64,000 bases of DNA from Taibaiella koreensis (GTDB lineage Bacteria > Bacteroidota > Bacteroidia > Chitinophagales > Chitinophagaceae). The DNA lies in assembly GCF_003545715.1 (NCBI RefSeq), contig NZ_QVNU01000004.1, positions 186,001 to 250,000 of the forward strand, read 5' to 3'. Positions 35,698 through 43,369 of this stretch are shown in pieces. The translations under genes and the position numbers were made by a program. The notes below the pieces were generated by a model. The model was given only the letters and a program-made list of their open reading frames with translations. It made no database searches and was not told the DNA's origin. Every line of letters begins with the position of its first letter. The stretch's first letter is position 1.

Positions 35698-36353
35698 GCT
35701 TTTTGTACAGATCGATATACGGCACCGATAAACCGTCGCTGCTTTATCTCCAACCCAGGCCGCATGGCCTGCTGCGTACACACTTTTATCTGAATATCCG
35801 GATATAGGAAACAAAGCCGTTCCTTAAGCTTGTCGAACTTTTCTCACCGAAGGTAAAGGACAAAGATGGTGCTCCGACAAGCTCAGCAATCGTTATTTAA
35901 AAGCAAATTGTATCCTGTTTCCTATATCCGGATAGTTACTTACTTTTATTTATAAACACAAAATTGACGCTAGCGCGGTGGTAATATGGAAGCCGTGAGG
36001 GCTGCAGTTGTTGGTGTTTTCACCAACAACGTTACGGGACAGCTAACACCTTTGCGTCGCCGGGGCATTGTGTGGAATAAAACCCGCTGCCGCCCGCAAG
36101 CAAAAAGACACATACACTTCATCTCTCTTATTGCCGTTGTGCCTGGCGTGCTATAAAGAAAACGCTGCAAAAAACAGGTACCTATCATCCACCTTGATGC
36201 CTTTGTATGCTATAAAGAAAACGTTGCGACACTGCGTCGCCGCGAGAAAAAAACACATACTTATATCTTTCTCAGTGCTGTTGTGCCTTGGTGCTATAAA
36301 GAAAACCCTGCGCCACCGCGCCGCCGCGGGAAAAAAATAAAAGGCCGCATGCA
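35698..36353. repeat. Repeat-rich intergenic region
   Basis: This 656-base region has no gene. It holds a MITE-like element (35784-35949), a perfect hairpin GTTGTTGGTG-TTTT-CACCAACAAC (36007-36030), and degenerate direct repeats with TGCTATAAAGAAAAC at 36149, 36208 and 36292. The segment around 36102-36168 is clearly related to 36247-36311. Confidence 0.75.
35784..35949. repeat. MITE-like repeat, copy A, with 18-bp terminal inverted repeats
   Basis: TATCCGGATATAGGAAAC at 35795-35812 is the exact reverse complement of GTTTCCTATATCCGGATA at 35917-35934. The interior carries a second, imperfect inverted pair (CTTAAGCTTGTCGAAC and CTCCGACAAGCTCAG). Similarity to copy B at 47552 extends from TTTATCTGA to CTTACNTTTA. 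No coding capacity. Confidence 0.75.
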
Positions 36354-37109
36354 TTAGCCTTCCCGCAGGTCTTTGCCGGTAAGCGCAATGAATACATCTT
36401 CGAGATTGGCTTCCTTCACCTTCTTTTTCCGTTCGAAGCCTGAGGCGATCAGGTTATCGATAAGGCTATCGGGGGTATTGAGCGATACGATCCTGCCGCT
36501 GTCGATAATAGCCACACGGTCGCATAGCTCTTCGGCTTCGTCCATATAATGCGTGGTGAGTACTACCGTAGTACCCGATTGCCGCAGCTGGCGAATGAGG
36601 TCCCAGAGATTGCGCCGCGCTTGCGGGTCGAGGCCCGTGGTGGGCTCGTCAAGAAAGATAATACGGGGTTTATTGATCAGTGTAGTGGCAATGGAAAAAC
36701 GTTGTTTCTGACCGCCCGACAGTTCTTTGAACTTATTACGGGCCTTATCTTCCAGGTTTACGCTCTGCAACAGGGCCATGGCATCTGTACCAACATTGTA
36801 TAAGCCTGAAAACAGCGCGATCAGCTCTTTGAGGTTCAGGTTAGGATAAAAGCCCGCGGCCTGCAGTTGTACACCAATCACCTTCTTGATCTCCTGGGGT
36901 TGCGTATCCAGGTCCTTGCCATCGACGATCACCCTACCCGAAGTTTTGGCTCGCAATGTCTCAATGATCTCCAGTGTAGTGGTTTTCCCCGCACCATTGG
37001 GTCCCAGCAATCCGAATATTTCACCCTCCTGCACATCGAAGCTTAAACCATTGACTGCAGTAAAATCGCCGTATTTTTTTACCAGGTCCTGTACACTGAT
37101 GATCGCCAT
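36354..37109 (-). CDS. ABC transporter ATP-binding protein (ABC-2 type)
   Basis: This 251-residue cytoplasmic ATPase has Walker A GPNGAGKTT (36-44), Q-loop region VIGVQLQAAGFYP, signature LSGGQKQRFS (130-139), Walker B IIFLDEPTTGLD (150-161) and H-loop TTHYMDEAEEL (His187). The pattern and the tail LEDVFIALTGKDLREG match the DrrA/CcmA-like branch that pairs with ABC-2 permeases for drug or lipid export. No permease gene is adjacent on either side, so it is an orphan ATPase in this window. Confidence 0.93.
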   Translation of the reverse strand: MAIISVQDLVKKYGDFTAVNGLSFDVQEGEIFGLLGPNGAGKTTTLEIIETLRAKTSGRVIVDGKDLDTQPQEIKKVIGVQLQAAGFYPNLNLKELIALFSGLYNVGTDAMALLQSVNLEDKARNKFKELSGGQKQRFSIATTLINKPRIIFLDEPTTGLDPQARRNLWDLIRQLRQSGTTVVLTTHYMDEAEELCDRVAIIDSGRIVSLNTPDSLIDNLIASGFERKKKVKEANLEDVFIALTGKDLREG

Positions 37110-37160
37110 ATGCTAACACGGCAGCTTTTGAGGCCTTGCCGCAAGGCAAAAGTACAAAAG

Positions 37161-37197
37161 ATAAGGAGCCATCCCAAAGACAGGGATGGCTCCTTAT
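37161..37197 (-). terminator. Terminator of the CBS-domain gene
   Basis: Perfect 15-base arms (37161-37175 and 37183-37197) with an 8-base loop lie just downstream of the minus-strand CBS gene and upstream of the ABC ATPase gene. Confidence 0.7.
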
Positions 37198-37211
37198 AAG
37201 CTTAAGTTTTT

Positions 37212-37883
37212 TTACATGTTGATGTAGTGCATCAACGATTGATAGCGGTCTAACATGCTTTCGATAGCGGGCATATCGCCAAATACTTCCTTCACCGTAT
37301 ACTCATAGCGGTCGAAAGAGGCGATAAGCGATTGGATCTCCTTCGTATTTGTTTTCAATACTACCTCCATCAGCTCGCTGCCGGGATACGTAAACACCTG
37401 CACATTCAACAAAATGGTATCGTTATTTTCGCAAATACGGGCAATCTCCGAAAGCGAATAATTGACAGGTTTCATTTCAAGCACAATGATACCACCCGAT
37501 TGATCCAGACCCGAATTGTTGCCCAGGAACTCGAGCAGCTCATGTCCGCTTACGGCACCCAGGTATTTATTTTGCTCGTTGATCACAGGTACAATAGCAA
37601 TATGTTGCTGCACGGCCCTGCGCACGGCCTCGTAGGGGTGCTGGTTGCCATAGACAACCGGCCTGAAATTCAGGAAATCGGCCGAAGAAAGTGGTGCTTC
37701 CGGTGTTTCCCAGTTGAGCAAATCATCTTCTTTGATCAATGCTTTGTATTCCTCGCCTTCCACCAGGGACAAATGTGGCAGATGGAATTCCTGCATCAGC
37801 TGCAGCGCCTTGTCGCCCGAGTCCTCGGGGTGCAATACGGGTATTTCCGGTGAGATAAGCTGCTGGATGAACATAATTGACAT
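37212..37883 (-). CDS. CBS-domain protein
   Basis: This 223-residue cytoplasmic protein has a CBS pair over about residues 5-130 (PEDSGDKALQLMQEFHLPHL, HPYEAVRRAVQQHIAIVPVI, YLGAVSGHELLEFLG) and an ACT-like or regulatory C-terminal part (about 135-215). CBS pairs bind adenosyl nucleotides and report energy status. Two starts are close (37883 and 37874); the second removes only three residues. A perfect 18-base palindrome lies 13 bases upstream. The protein has no fused enzyme or channel, so its target is unknown. Confidence 0.8.
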   Translation of the reverse strand: MSIMFIQQLISPEIPVLHPEDSGDKALQLMQEFHLPHLSLVEGEEYKALIKEDDLLNWETPEAPLSSADFLNFRPVVYGNQHPYEAVRRAVQQHIAIVPVINEQNKYLGAVSGHELLEFLGNNSGLDQSGGIIVLEMKPVNYSLSEIARICENNDTILLNVQVFTYPGSELMEVVLKTNTKEIQSLIASFDRYEYTVKEVFGDMPAIESMLDRYQSLMHYINM

Positions 37884-37895
37884 TTTTTACGCTTC

Positions 37896-37913
37896 AGACT
37901 TCATATGAAGTCT
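37896..37913. promoter_or_regulatory. Perfect 18-bp palindrome, candidate operator
   Basis: AGACTTCATATGAAGTCT is a perfect palindrome 13 bases upstream of the CBS gene start on the minus strand. Its size and position suit a dimeric repressor site. Confidence 0.45.
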
Positions 37914-37984
37914 ATTTTAATTACGGCAAAATCCGTTCCAGGGATGCTATGTCAGACATAAGAAATCCTGATAGCAATATTGCA

Positions 37985-38746
37985 TTAGTTATGATTATGC
38001 CGTTCCAGGAACTCGGACAATAGCCTGTTAAACTCACCCGGTACCTCCATCATAGGCGCATGGCCGCATTTGTCGATCCAGTAAAGCTCCGAATTGGGCA
38101 GCAGCTGCTTAAATTCTTCGGCTACCATAGGCGGCGTCACGGTATCATTCTTTCCCCATATGAGGCAGGTAGGCACCTTGATATCCCGCAGCTCCTCGCT
38201 CAGGTTATTACGGATAGCCGACTTGGCCAAGGCAATGATCTTGATCGCTTTCAGGCGGTTGTTCACAATAGAATATATCTCGTCCACCAGGTCTTTGGTA
38301 GCAATATTGGGATCGTAAAAAGTCAGTTCCGTCTTCTTGCGTATATATTCGTAATCGCCGCGTTTGGGATACGTTTCGCCCATACCGTTCTCAAACAGAC
38401 CCGAGCTGCCGGTGAGGGTAAGGGTCTTCACCTTTTCCTGGTTGTGTAAGGTATAAATCAGACCTACATGGCCACCCAGTGAATTACCCATAAGATGCAC
38501 CTGGTCAAATTGGCGGGTCTCAATAAATTTCTGAACATATTTAGCCAAAGCGCCCACACCGGTATCCAGACCGAGGTCAAATAACGGCAACATCGGAATA
38601 ATGACCCTGTATTTTGATTTGAAATGATCGAAAAGATCCTTGAAATTGCTCAGGGCCCCAAAAAGTCCGTGCAGTAATATAAGCGGTTCGCCTTCGCCTT
38701 CCTCGACGAATTTGAACTTGCCGAGCGATTTGATTTCTATTTCCAT
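37985..38746 (-). CDS. Alpha/beta-fold hydrolase
   Basis: This 253-residue protein belongs to the alpha/beta hydrolase family. The oxyanion segment is LILLHGLFG (22-30). The nucleophile elbow MGNSLGGHVG (86-95) puts the serine at 89. The acid is Asp201 in WGKNDTVTPP, and the base is His229 in KCGHAPMME. No signal peptide, so it is cytoplasmic. The short lid region (about 115-190) resembles 2-hydroxymuconate-semialdehyde-hydrolase-like and esterase members, but the substrate cannot be assigned. Confidence 0.92.
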   Translation of the reverse strand: MEIEIKSLGKFKFVEEGEGEPLILLHGLFGALSNFKDLFDHFKSKYRVIIPMLPLFDLGLDTGVGALAKYVQKFIETRQFDQVHLMGNSLGGHVGLIYTLHNQEKVKTLTLTGSSGLFENGMGETYPKRGDYEYIRKKTELTFYDPNIATKDLVDEIYSIVNNRLKAIKIIALAKSAIRNNLSEELRDIKVPTCLIWGKNDTVTPPMVAEEFKQLLPNSELYWIDKCGHAPMMEVPGEFNRLLSEFLERHNHN

Positions 38747-38815
38747 ACACGAATGTTAGTTGGCTGCTAAAATACTGCTATTCTGTTATGCCTGCATTAT
38801 TTTACCGGAAAAAAT

Positions 38816-39295
38816 TTACAGCTCCAGACTTACGTTGATCCAGCTGTTATCAAACTGTGCGCCGTATTTCCGGTAAAAGGCGATGGCGGGTTCATTCCAG
38901 TCCAGTACCTGCCACAGCATACCGCTAAACCGCCGGTCCCGGGCTGTTGCAATAAGTTTATCCATCAGCAGGCCGCCAATACCTTTGCCCCGCCAGGCCT
39001 CCCGCACAACGATATCTTCCAGGTACATGCGCTGCCCTTTCCAGGTAGAATAACGGACATAGTAAAGCGCAAAACCTATGATCTGCTCTTCACGATCTTC
39101 CGAAGCCGGCACGACCGCCACTTCGGCCCACCATACCGGCTGAGCGCCGAAACCACTCTCGATAAAATGTTCCTCTGTGACCGTAACTTGTTCCGGAGCC
39201 TTCTCGTAAAGCGCCAGCTCACGGATCAGCGACATCATCTCCGCAGCGTCGGAACGCTGTGCTGGCCTTACTTTTACCGTCGTTGTTACCATCAT
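38816..39295 (-). CDS. GNAT-family N-acetyltransferase (diamine acetyltransferase-like)
   Basis: This 159-residue acetyltransferase begins with the family strand VKVRPAQRSDAAEMMSLIRE. It has YLEDIVVREAWRGKGIGGLL, where the R-G-K-G-I-G loop binds acetyl-CoA, and ends WNEPAIAFYRKYGAQF. The combination of ELALYEKAPEQV and YSTWKGQRMYLEDIVV is typical of spermidine/spermine and thialysine acetyltransferase relatives. A TAGCTTTG element ends 6 bases before the start codon, which would give a leaderless transcript. Confidence 0.88.
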   Translation of the reverse strand: MMVTTTVKVRPAQRSDAAEMMSLIRELALYEKAPEQVTVTEEHFIESGFGAQPVWWAEVAVVPASEDREEQIIGFALYYVRYSTWKGQRMYLEDIVVREAWRGKGIGGLLMDKLIATARDRRFSGMLWQVLDWNEPAIAFYRKYGAQFDNSWINVSLEL

Positions 39296-39424
39296 GAATA
39301 CAAAGCTAGAAGCTTTATGTTTAATTTAGTGTGGTGTAAAGAATATTTATTCGTTTTAAGTGTTTGATAACTGTAGAATACCCTATTTTTACAGCCATTG
39401 TAGCCATTATAAACGTATAAATCC

Positions 39425-39988
39425 TTGTCTGCAAATAATTACAGAAACCTGACAGATGAAGACCTGGTGCACCGGATCGCCTCCAAGCAGGACCAGGAAG
39501 CCTTTGGCACCCTGTATCAGCGCTATGTCCACCTGGCACTGGGTGTTTGCATCAAATACCTGAAAAGCGCCGAGCCGTCCAAAGATGCTGTGCAAGTGAT
39601 CTTTACCAAAATCTGGACCGATGTACACCAGTACCAGGTGCGTAAGTTCAAACCCTGGTTTTACCAGGTGATCCGTAACCACTGCCTCATGGAGCTACGC
39701 AAAAATGATCCGAACCGGAAAACGGTTGCGGAATGGGATATGGACATTGTGGAATTTGAGGATAACCTGCATCATAAGGTGAACGAGGAACAATTACTCC
39801 TATACCTGAATATGTGCCTGAAGGGACTGAACGAAGAGCAACGCAACTGCATTACGCGGTTTTACCTTGATCAGAAAAGCTATAATGAAACGGCCACACT
39901 TACCGGATATTCGGACAAGCAGGTCAAAAGCCATATCCAGAACGGCAGAAGGAACCTGAAGAACTGCCTGCAGCAAAAAATAAGCTAA
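39425..39988 (+). CDS. ECF-type RNA polymerase sigma-70 factor
   Basis: This 187-residue sigma factor has region 2 over about 15-85 (FGTLYQRYVHLALGVCIKYL, IFTKIWTDVHQYQ, FKPWFYQVIRNHCLMELRK) and region 4 over about 125-180 (LNEEQRNCITRFYLDQKSYN, TATLTGYSDKQVKSHIQNGR). The start is TTG at 39425: an in-frame stop lies at 39410-39412 and no ATG precedes region 2. Eight bases separate it from a membrane protein with an anti-sigma zinc-finger motif, so the two form a sigma/anti-sigma pair. The regulon is not visible. Confidence 0.9.
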   Translation: MSANNYRNLTDEDLVHRIASKQDQEAFGTLYQRYVHLALGVCIKYLKSAEPSKDAVQVIFTKIWTDVHQYQVRKFKPWFYQVIRNHCLMELRKNDPNRKTVAEWDMDIVEFEDNLHHKVNEEQLLLYLNMCLKGLNEEQRNCITRFYLDQKSYNETATLTGYSDKQVKSHIQNGRRNLKNCLQQKIS

Positions 39989-39996
39989 CGCCCCCG

Positions 39997-41106
39997 ATGA
40001 ACAGCGACGAAAGGATACTACAGATTCTGGCCAACAGCGCCTGCCTCAGCAAAGGACAATTGCTGGGGTATATGCGGCATACGCTCTATCCCGAAGAGCT
40101 GAGGGCTGTGGAACTGCACCTGAGCACCTGTTCCCTGTGCAACGATGCGCTCGAGGGCCTGGAAACGCAGGTAGATACCGAACAATTGCTGGCAAGTCTT
40201 GTGCCGCCGGTGCTTCCCTATGTAACGCCTAAAGAAAAACCCAAAGAGAAGAAAGAGCCGGTCCCGGTGATCCGGCAGGAAAAGCCACCGGTAGCTAATA
40301 CAAACCGTACCCCTGCTACTGCATCGCCGGCTGCAACAGAACAAGGTACCGTACAGCGGTTGCGCCCGGGTTCCCGCTGGGGGCGACCGGTAGGCATTGC
40401 CGCCTTACTGGTATTGGGTACCGCTGCCCTCTGGTATTTCGTCGTAAACCCCAAAACGGACTCCACGCCGCAGCTGGCACAGCAGCAACAGGAAACGACG
40501 GATAAGACCGCTGCGCCGGTTGCTGACAGCGCCAATCCACAGCTGGCAGCAGCGATGCAGGCCGAAGAGCAAAGAGCAGCATTGGCGGCAAAGGAACAGA
40601 AACATAAAGATTCCCTGCTGCTGGCCCGCCAGGAGGTGAGACAGAAAGCACGTAAGGACAGCCTGGCACGCATTGCAGCGCTGCGCAGGACCGATACCCT
40701 TACAGATGGCGCTATGGCCCGTAGTGCAAACGCGGCCAAAGAGTCGACCAGGGTCGCCTCGGAAGACGTTGTGGCCAGGAAGGCTGTTGCCGCCGCTGCG
40801 CCGGCGCCAAAAAAGGAAGAGAAAAAAGACGAACCCAAAGAGTCTAAAAAAGTACTCAGCGACTTTGAATTGGGCATGCAGAAGTATAAAGAAAAGAACT
40901 ACGCCAGCGCCCTCCTTTATTTCAAGTCGGCCGAATCGGATAAGGGTGATCCCCGGCATTGGGATGCGGTCTACTACTCTGCCCTGTGTAATAAGAACCT
41001 TGACAAACGCCGCAAAGCGATTAAACTGTTTGAGCGGGTAGTCGACGCCAATGCTCCGCAAAAGAAAGCCGCTCAAAAGCAGCTCGATGAGCTACAGAAG
41101 AAATAA
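39997..41106 (+). CDS. Anti-sigma factor-like membrane protein with C-terminal TPR
   Basis: This 369-residue inner-membrane protein has an N-terminal zf-HC2-like segment with H-x3-C-x2-C in VELHLSTCSLCNDAL (about 45-59). A Pro/Lys-rich linker and one membrane helix follow (about 131-149, AALLVLGTAALWYFVV), then a long periplasmic Ala/Lys/Glu region. C-terminal TPR-like repeats cover about 285-360 (FELGMQKYKEKNYASALLYF, AVYYSALCNKNLDKRRKAIK). The zinc finger is expected to hold the ECF sigma factor; the periplasmic TPRs may sense an envelope partner. Function is inferred from layout and the 8-base gap to the sigma gene. Confidence 0.8.
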   Translation: MNSDERILQILANSACLSKGQLLGYMRHTLYPEELRAVELHLSTCSLCNDALEGLETQVDTEQLLASLVPPVLPYVTPKEKPKEKKEPVPVIRQEKPPVANTNRTPATASPAATEQGTVQRLRPGSRWGRPVGIAALLVLGTAALWYFVVNPKTDSTPQLAQQQQETTDKTAAPVADSANPQLAAAMQAEEQRAALAAKEQKHKDSLLLARQEVRQKARKDSLARIAALRRTDTLTDGAMARSANAAKESTRVASEDVVARKAVAAAAPAPKKEEKKDEPKESKKVLSDFELGMQKYKEKNYASALLYFKSAESDKGDPRHWDAVYYSALCNKNLDKRRKAIKLFERVVDANAPQKKAAQKQLDELQKK

Positions 41107-41726
41107 AATAGCCAATGGCGGCGATGTGCCAAATCCCATATTCAAATGTCCTATACCCCAGTCTCGATTTTACACCAAACTTCGCGCCCTTTGCGCATCA
41201 CTTAGTGGCCTTTGCGGTTATAGCTCATCCGGCTTTTCAATAGGAAGCGCTTCACCGTGAATGAGTTTTAGTTGGCAGTTTATAGTTGGCACAATGCGCA
41301 ATATTCAAGCCCCGATTTTACACCAAACTTCGCGCCCTTTGCGTATCAGTTAGCGGCCTTTGCGGTTATAGCTCGCCCGGCTTTTCAATAGGAAGTACTT
41401 CGCGGTGAATGATCTTGAATGGGAAGTTGGCAGTTTATAGTTGGCGCAATGCGCAATACTCAAGTCCCGGTTTTGCACCAAACCTTCGCGCCCGTTGCGT
41501 ATCACTTAGCGGCCTTTGCGGTTATAGCTCACCCGGCTTTTTCAATAGGAAGTACTTCGCTGTGAATGATCTTGAATGGGCAGTTGGCAGTACTCAATAC
41601 TCAATACTCAATACTCAATACCCAATACCCAATACTCAATACCCAATACTCAATACCCAATACCCAATACTCAATACCCAATACTCAATACCCAATACCC
41701 AATACCCAATACCCAATACTAAATAC
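41107..41726. repeat. Tandem repeat region: three ~150-bp units plus a 7-bp array
   Basis: There is no gene in this 620-base gap. Three copies of a ~150-base unit, marked by TTTTACACCAAACTTCGCGC or variants, begin near 41166, 41314 and 41470. Each contains GGCCTTTGCGGTTATAGCTC and CAATAGGAAG. The third is followed by the 7-base array described separately. A frame crossing 41409-41816 is an artefact of the repeats. Confidence 0.85.
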
Positions 41727-41734
41727 TCAATACT
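41595..41734. repeat. 20-copy heptanucleotide array (CAATACY)
   Basis: Twenty consecutive 7-base units, nearly all CAATACT or CAATACC, with one AAATACT. The rightmost unit overlaps the stop and last codons of the minus-strand M1 peptidase gene. Confidence 0.95.
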
Positions 41735-43367
41735 CATAATTCACCAGGAAATCGGGATCGGGAACAATCTTTCCTTTCTTCAACGGCATTTCCATCATAG
41801 TCTCTGTAGGGTATAACCAAACGAGCTGGCCATCAAGCTGAATTCTTATGGGCATATCGAATCCTGGTACACAATCTTTCCATTGGTATTGCAAGACGCC
41901 CTTACGCCATTTCAACGCCAATACCGGCGGTTCCGTTTGCCGTAGGTATTGGTTGAATATTCTCGAGAGATCTTTGCCTGCATAGCTGCTCATAAAGCTT
42001 TCCACCTCACTGCCGTTTACTGTTTGGTGATAAAACCGTTGGTTCATGGCTTTGAGCATACCGAAGAAACGGGCATCGTCGGCTACTATCTGCCTGATCA
42101 TATGGATCATCAGGGCGGCTTTCTCATAATGATCGCCGCTACCTTCGTCACAGGCGCCGTATTGTCCCTGTACCGGCCGGTCGTTCCGCACGATGTACTT
42201 CTTCCCCCGCTGGTACAGGAAAGCGCGGTCGCGGCCCTTCTGGCATTCTTCAAAAATAGTTTCGGTATACGTAGTAAACCCTTCCTGGATCCAGGTATCG
42301 GCCTTGTCGTAAGCGGTGATGTTGTTACCAAACCATTCGTGCCCGCTTTCGTGGACAATGATATAATCGAAGTCCAGACCCGCGCCCGTACGGCTGCGAT
42401 CTTTACCCTTATAGCCCATCTGATAGCCGTTGCCATAAGCTACCGCGCTCTGGTGCTCCATACCCAGGTAAGGCGATTCCACCAGCTTATAGCCATCTTC
42501 GTAAAAGGGATAAGGTCCCAGCTTTTCTTCAAAGCAACGCAACATCGGCTTTACGACCTTAAACTGCGCTTTTGCCCTGGCCAGATTAGGACGCAGCACA
42601 TAGTAATCCAGCGACAGCGGGCCCTTGGCGCCTTGAAGTGTATCGGACCAGTGTACATAATCGCCGAGGTAAAAAGAGATATCGTAAAGATTGATAGGAT
42701 TACGCACTTTCCATAGCCAGCTATCGGCAGCCTCGCTTTTTTGTATGTCAGTCAACCTGCCATTGCCGATAGCCTGCATTCCAGCGGGAACGATCAGCTT
42801 CAGCGCTATGCTGTCCGGCTCTTCGCCCTGGAAATCTTTACAGGGCAGCCATATGCTGGCGCCTTGTCCCTGGCAGGCCATGCCGATCCAGGCCTTCCCT
42901 TTGTTGTCTTTTTCCATTACCAGGCCGCCATCCCAGGGGGCACGGGTAGCCTTTACCGGATAACCTTCGTAGCCGATGACGAGCGTGAAAGAGTCACCTG
43001 TCTTCAGCGCCTGGAAATCCCGGTCAAAAATGTAGTAAGCATCCCCATAGCGCTCCATCCGACTGACCGCACGATAACCGTTGCTTTGCTGCAAAGCTCC
43101 CCTGTACTGCACCGAAGTTATCTTCAAGGGTTCCTGCAGGTCGATCTGCAGGGAATCCACCGGTATGCCGGTTACGCTGCCCCGTATCAGCACTTCGCCA
43201 TGCAGGTACCCGGTACTGGTATCTATTCCAAGCGAGATATAGTAGTAGCCGGCCTTCCACCAGGCCCTGGCCGGATTATTGGAACAGCGCCTGTCGTCGC
43301 TGGTCTGCGCCGGCACGCGGCAGCAAAGCAGTACCGTCAGCAGCAAAAGAAGGCCGGATCGTATCAT
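41727..43367 (-). CDS. M1-family zinc metallopeptidase
   Basis: This 546-residue exported aminopeptidase-like enzyme has a signal peptide (MIRSGLLLLLTVLLCCRVPA) and an N-terminal beta-saddle domain. Substrate motif GMEHQ (302-306) is a variant of GAMEN. The zinc site HESGHEW (339-345) is HExxH, with the third ligand Glu362 in WIQEGFTTYTE. Length is short for M1 enzymes; the large C-terminal helical domain of ERAP-type members is absent. The last codons and the stop fall inside the 7-base repeat array. It lies 3 bases from pth on the same strand and not far from three peptide transporters, consistent with a peptide-utilisation role (inference). Confidence 0.92.
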   Translation of the reverse strand: MIRSGLLLLLTVLLCCRVPAQTSDDRRCSNNPARAWWKAGYYYISLGIDTSTGYLHGEVLIRGSVTGIPVDSLQIDLQEPLKITSVQYRGALQQSNGYRAVSRMERYGDAYYIFDRDFQALKTGDSFTLVIGYEGYPVKATRAPWDGGLVMEKDNKGKAWIGMACQGQGASIWLPCKDFQGEEPDSIALKLIVPAGMQAIGNGRLTDIQKSEAADSWLWKVRNPINLYDISFYLGDYVHWSDTLQGAKGPLSLDYYVLRPNLARAKAQFKVVKPMLRCFEEKLGPYPFYEDGYKLVESPYLGMEHQSAVAYGNGYQMGYKGKDRSRTGAGLDFDYIIVHESGHEWFGNNITAYDKADTWIQEGFTTYTETIFEECQKGRDRAFLYQRGKKYIVRNDRPVQGQYGACDEGSGDHYEKAALMIHMIRQIVADDARFFGMLKAMNQRFYHQTVNGSEVESFMSSYAGKDLSRIFNQYLRQTEPPVLALKWRKGVLQYQWKDCVPGFDMPIRIQLDGQLVWLYPTETMMEMPLKKGKIVPDPDFLVNYEY

Positions 43368-43369
43368 GG

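Noticed and set aside
36068-36340. Small frames in the repeat region
   Set aside because: Their translations contain the same repeated peptide on both strands, as expected from non-coding repeats.
41595-41734. Possible CRISPR array
   Set aside because: The units are contiguous 7-base repeats without spacers and no cas genes are nearby.
41409-41816. Plus-strand frame crossing the heptanucleotide array
   Set aside because: The peptide is mostly a repeat of Asn-Thr-Gln-Tyr-Pro/Ser produced by the 7-base units and it overlaps the M1 peptidase end.
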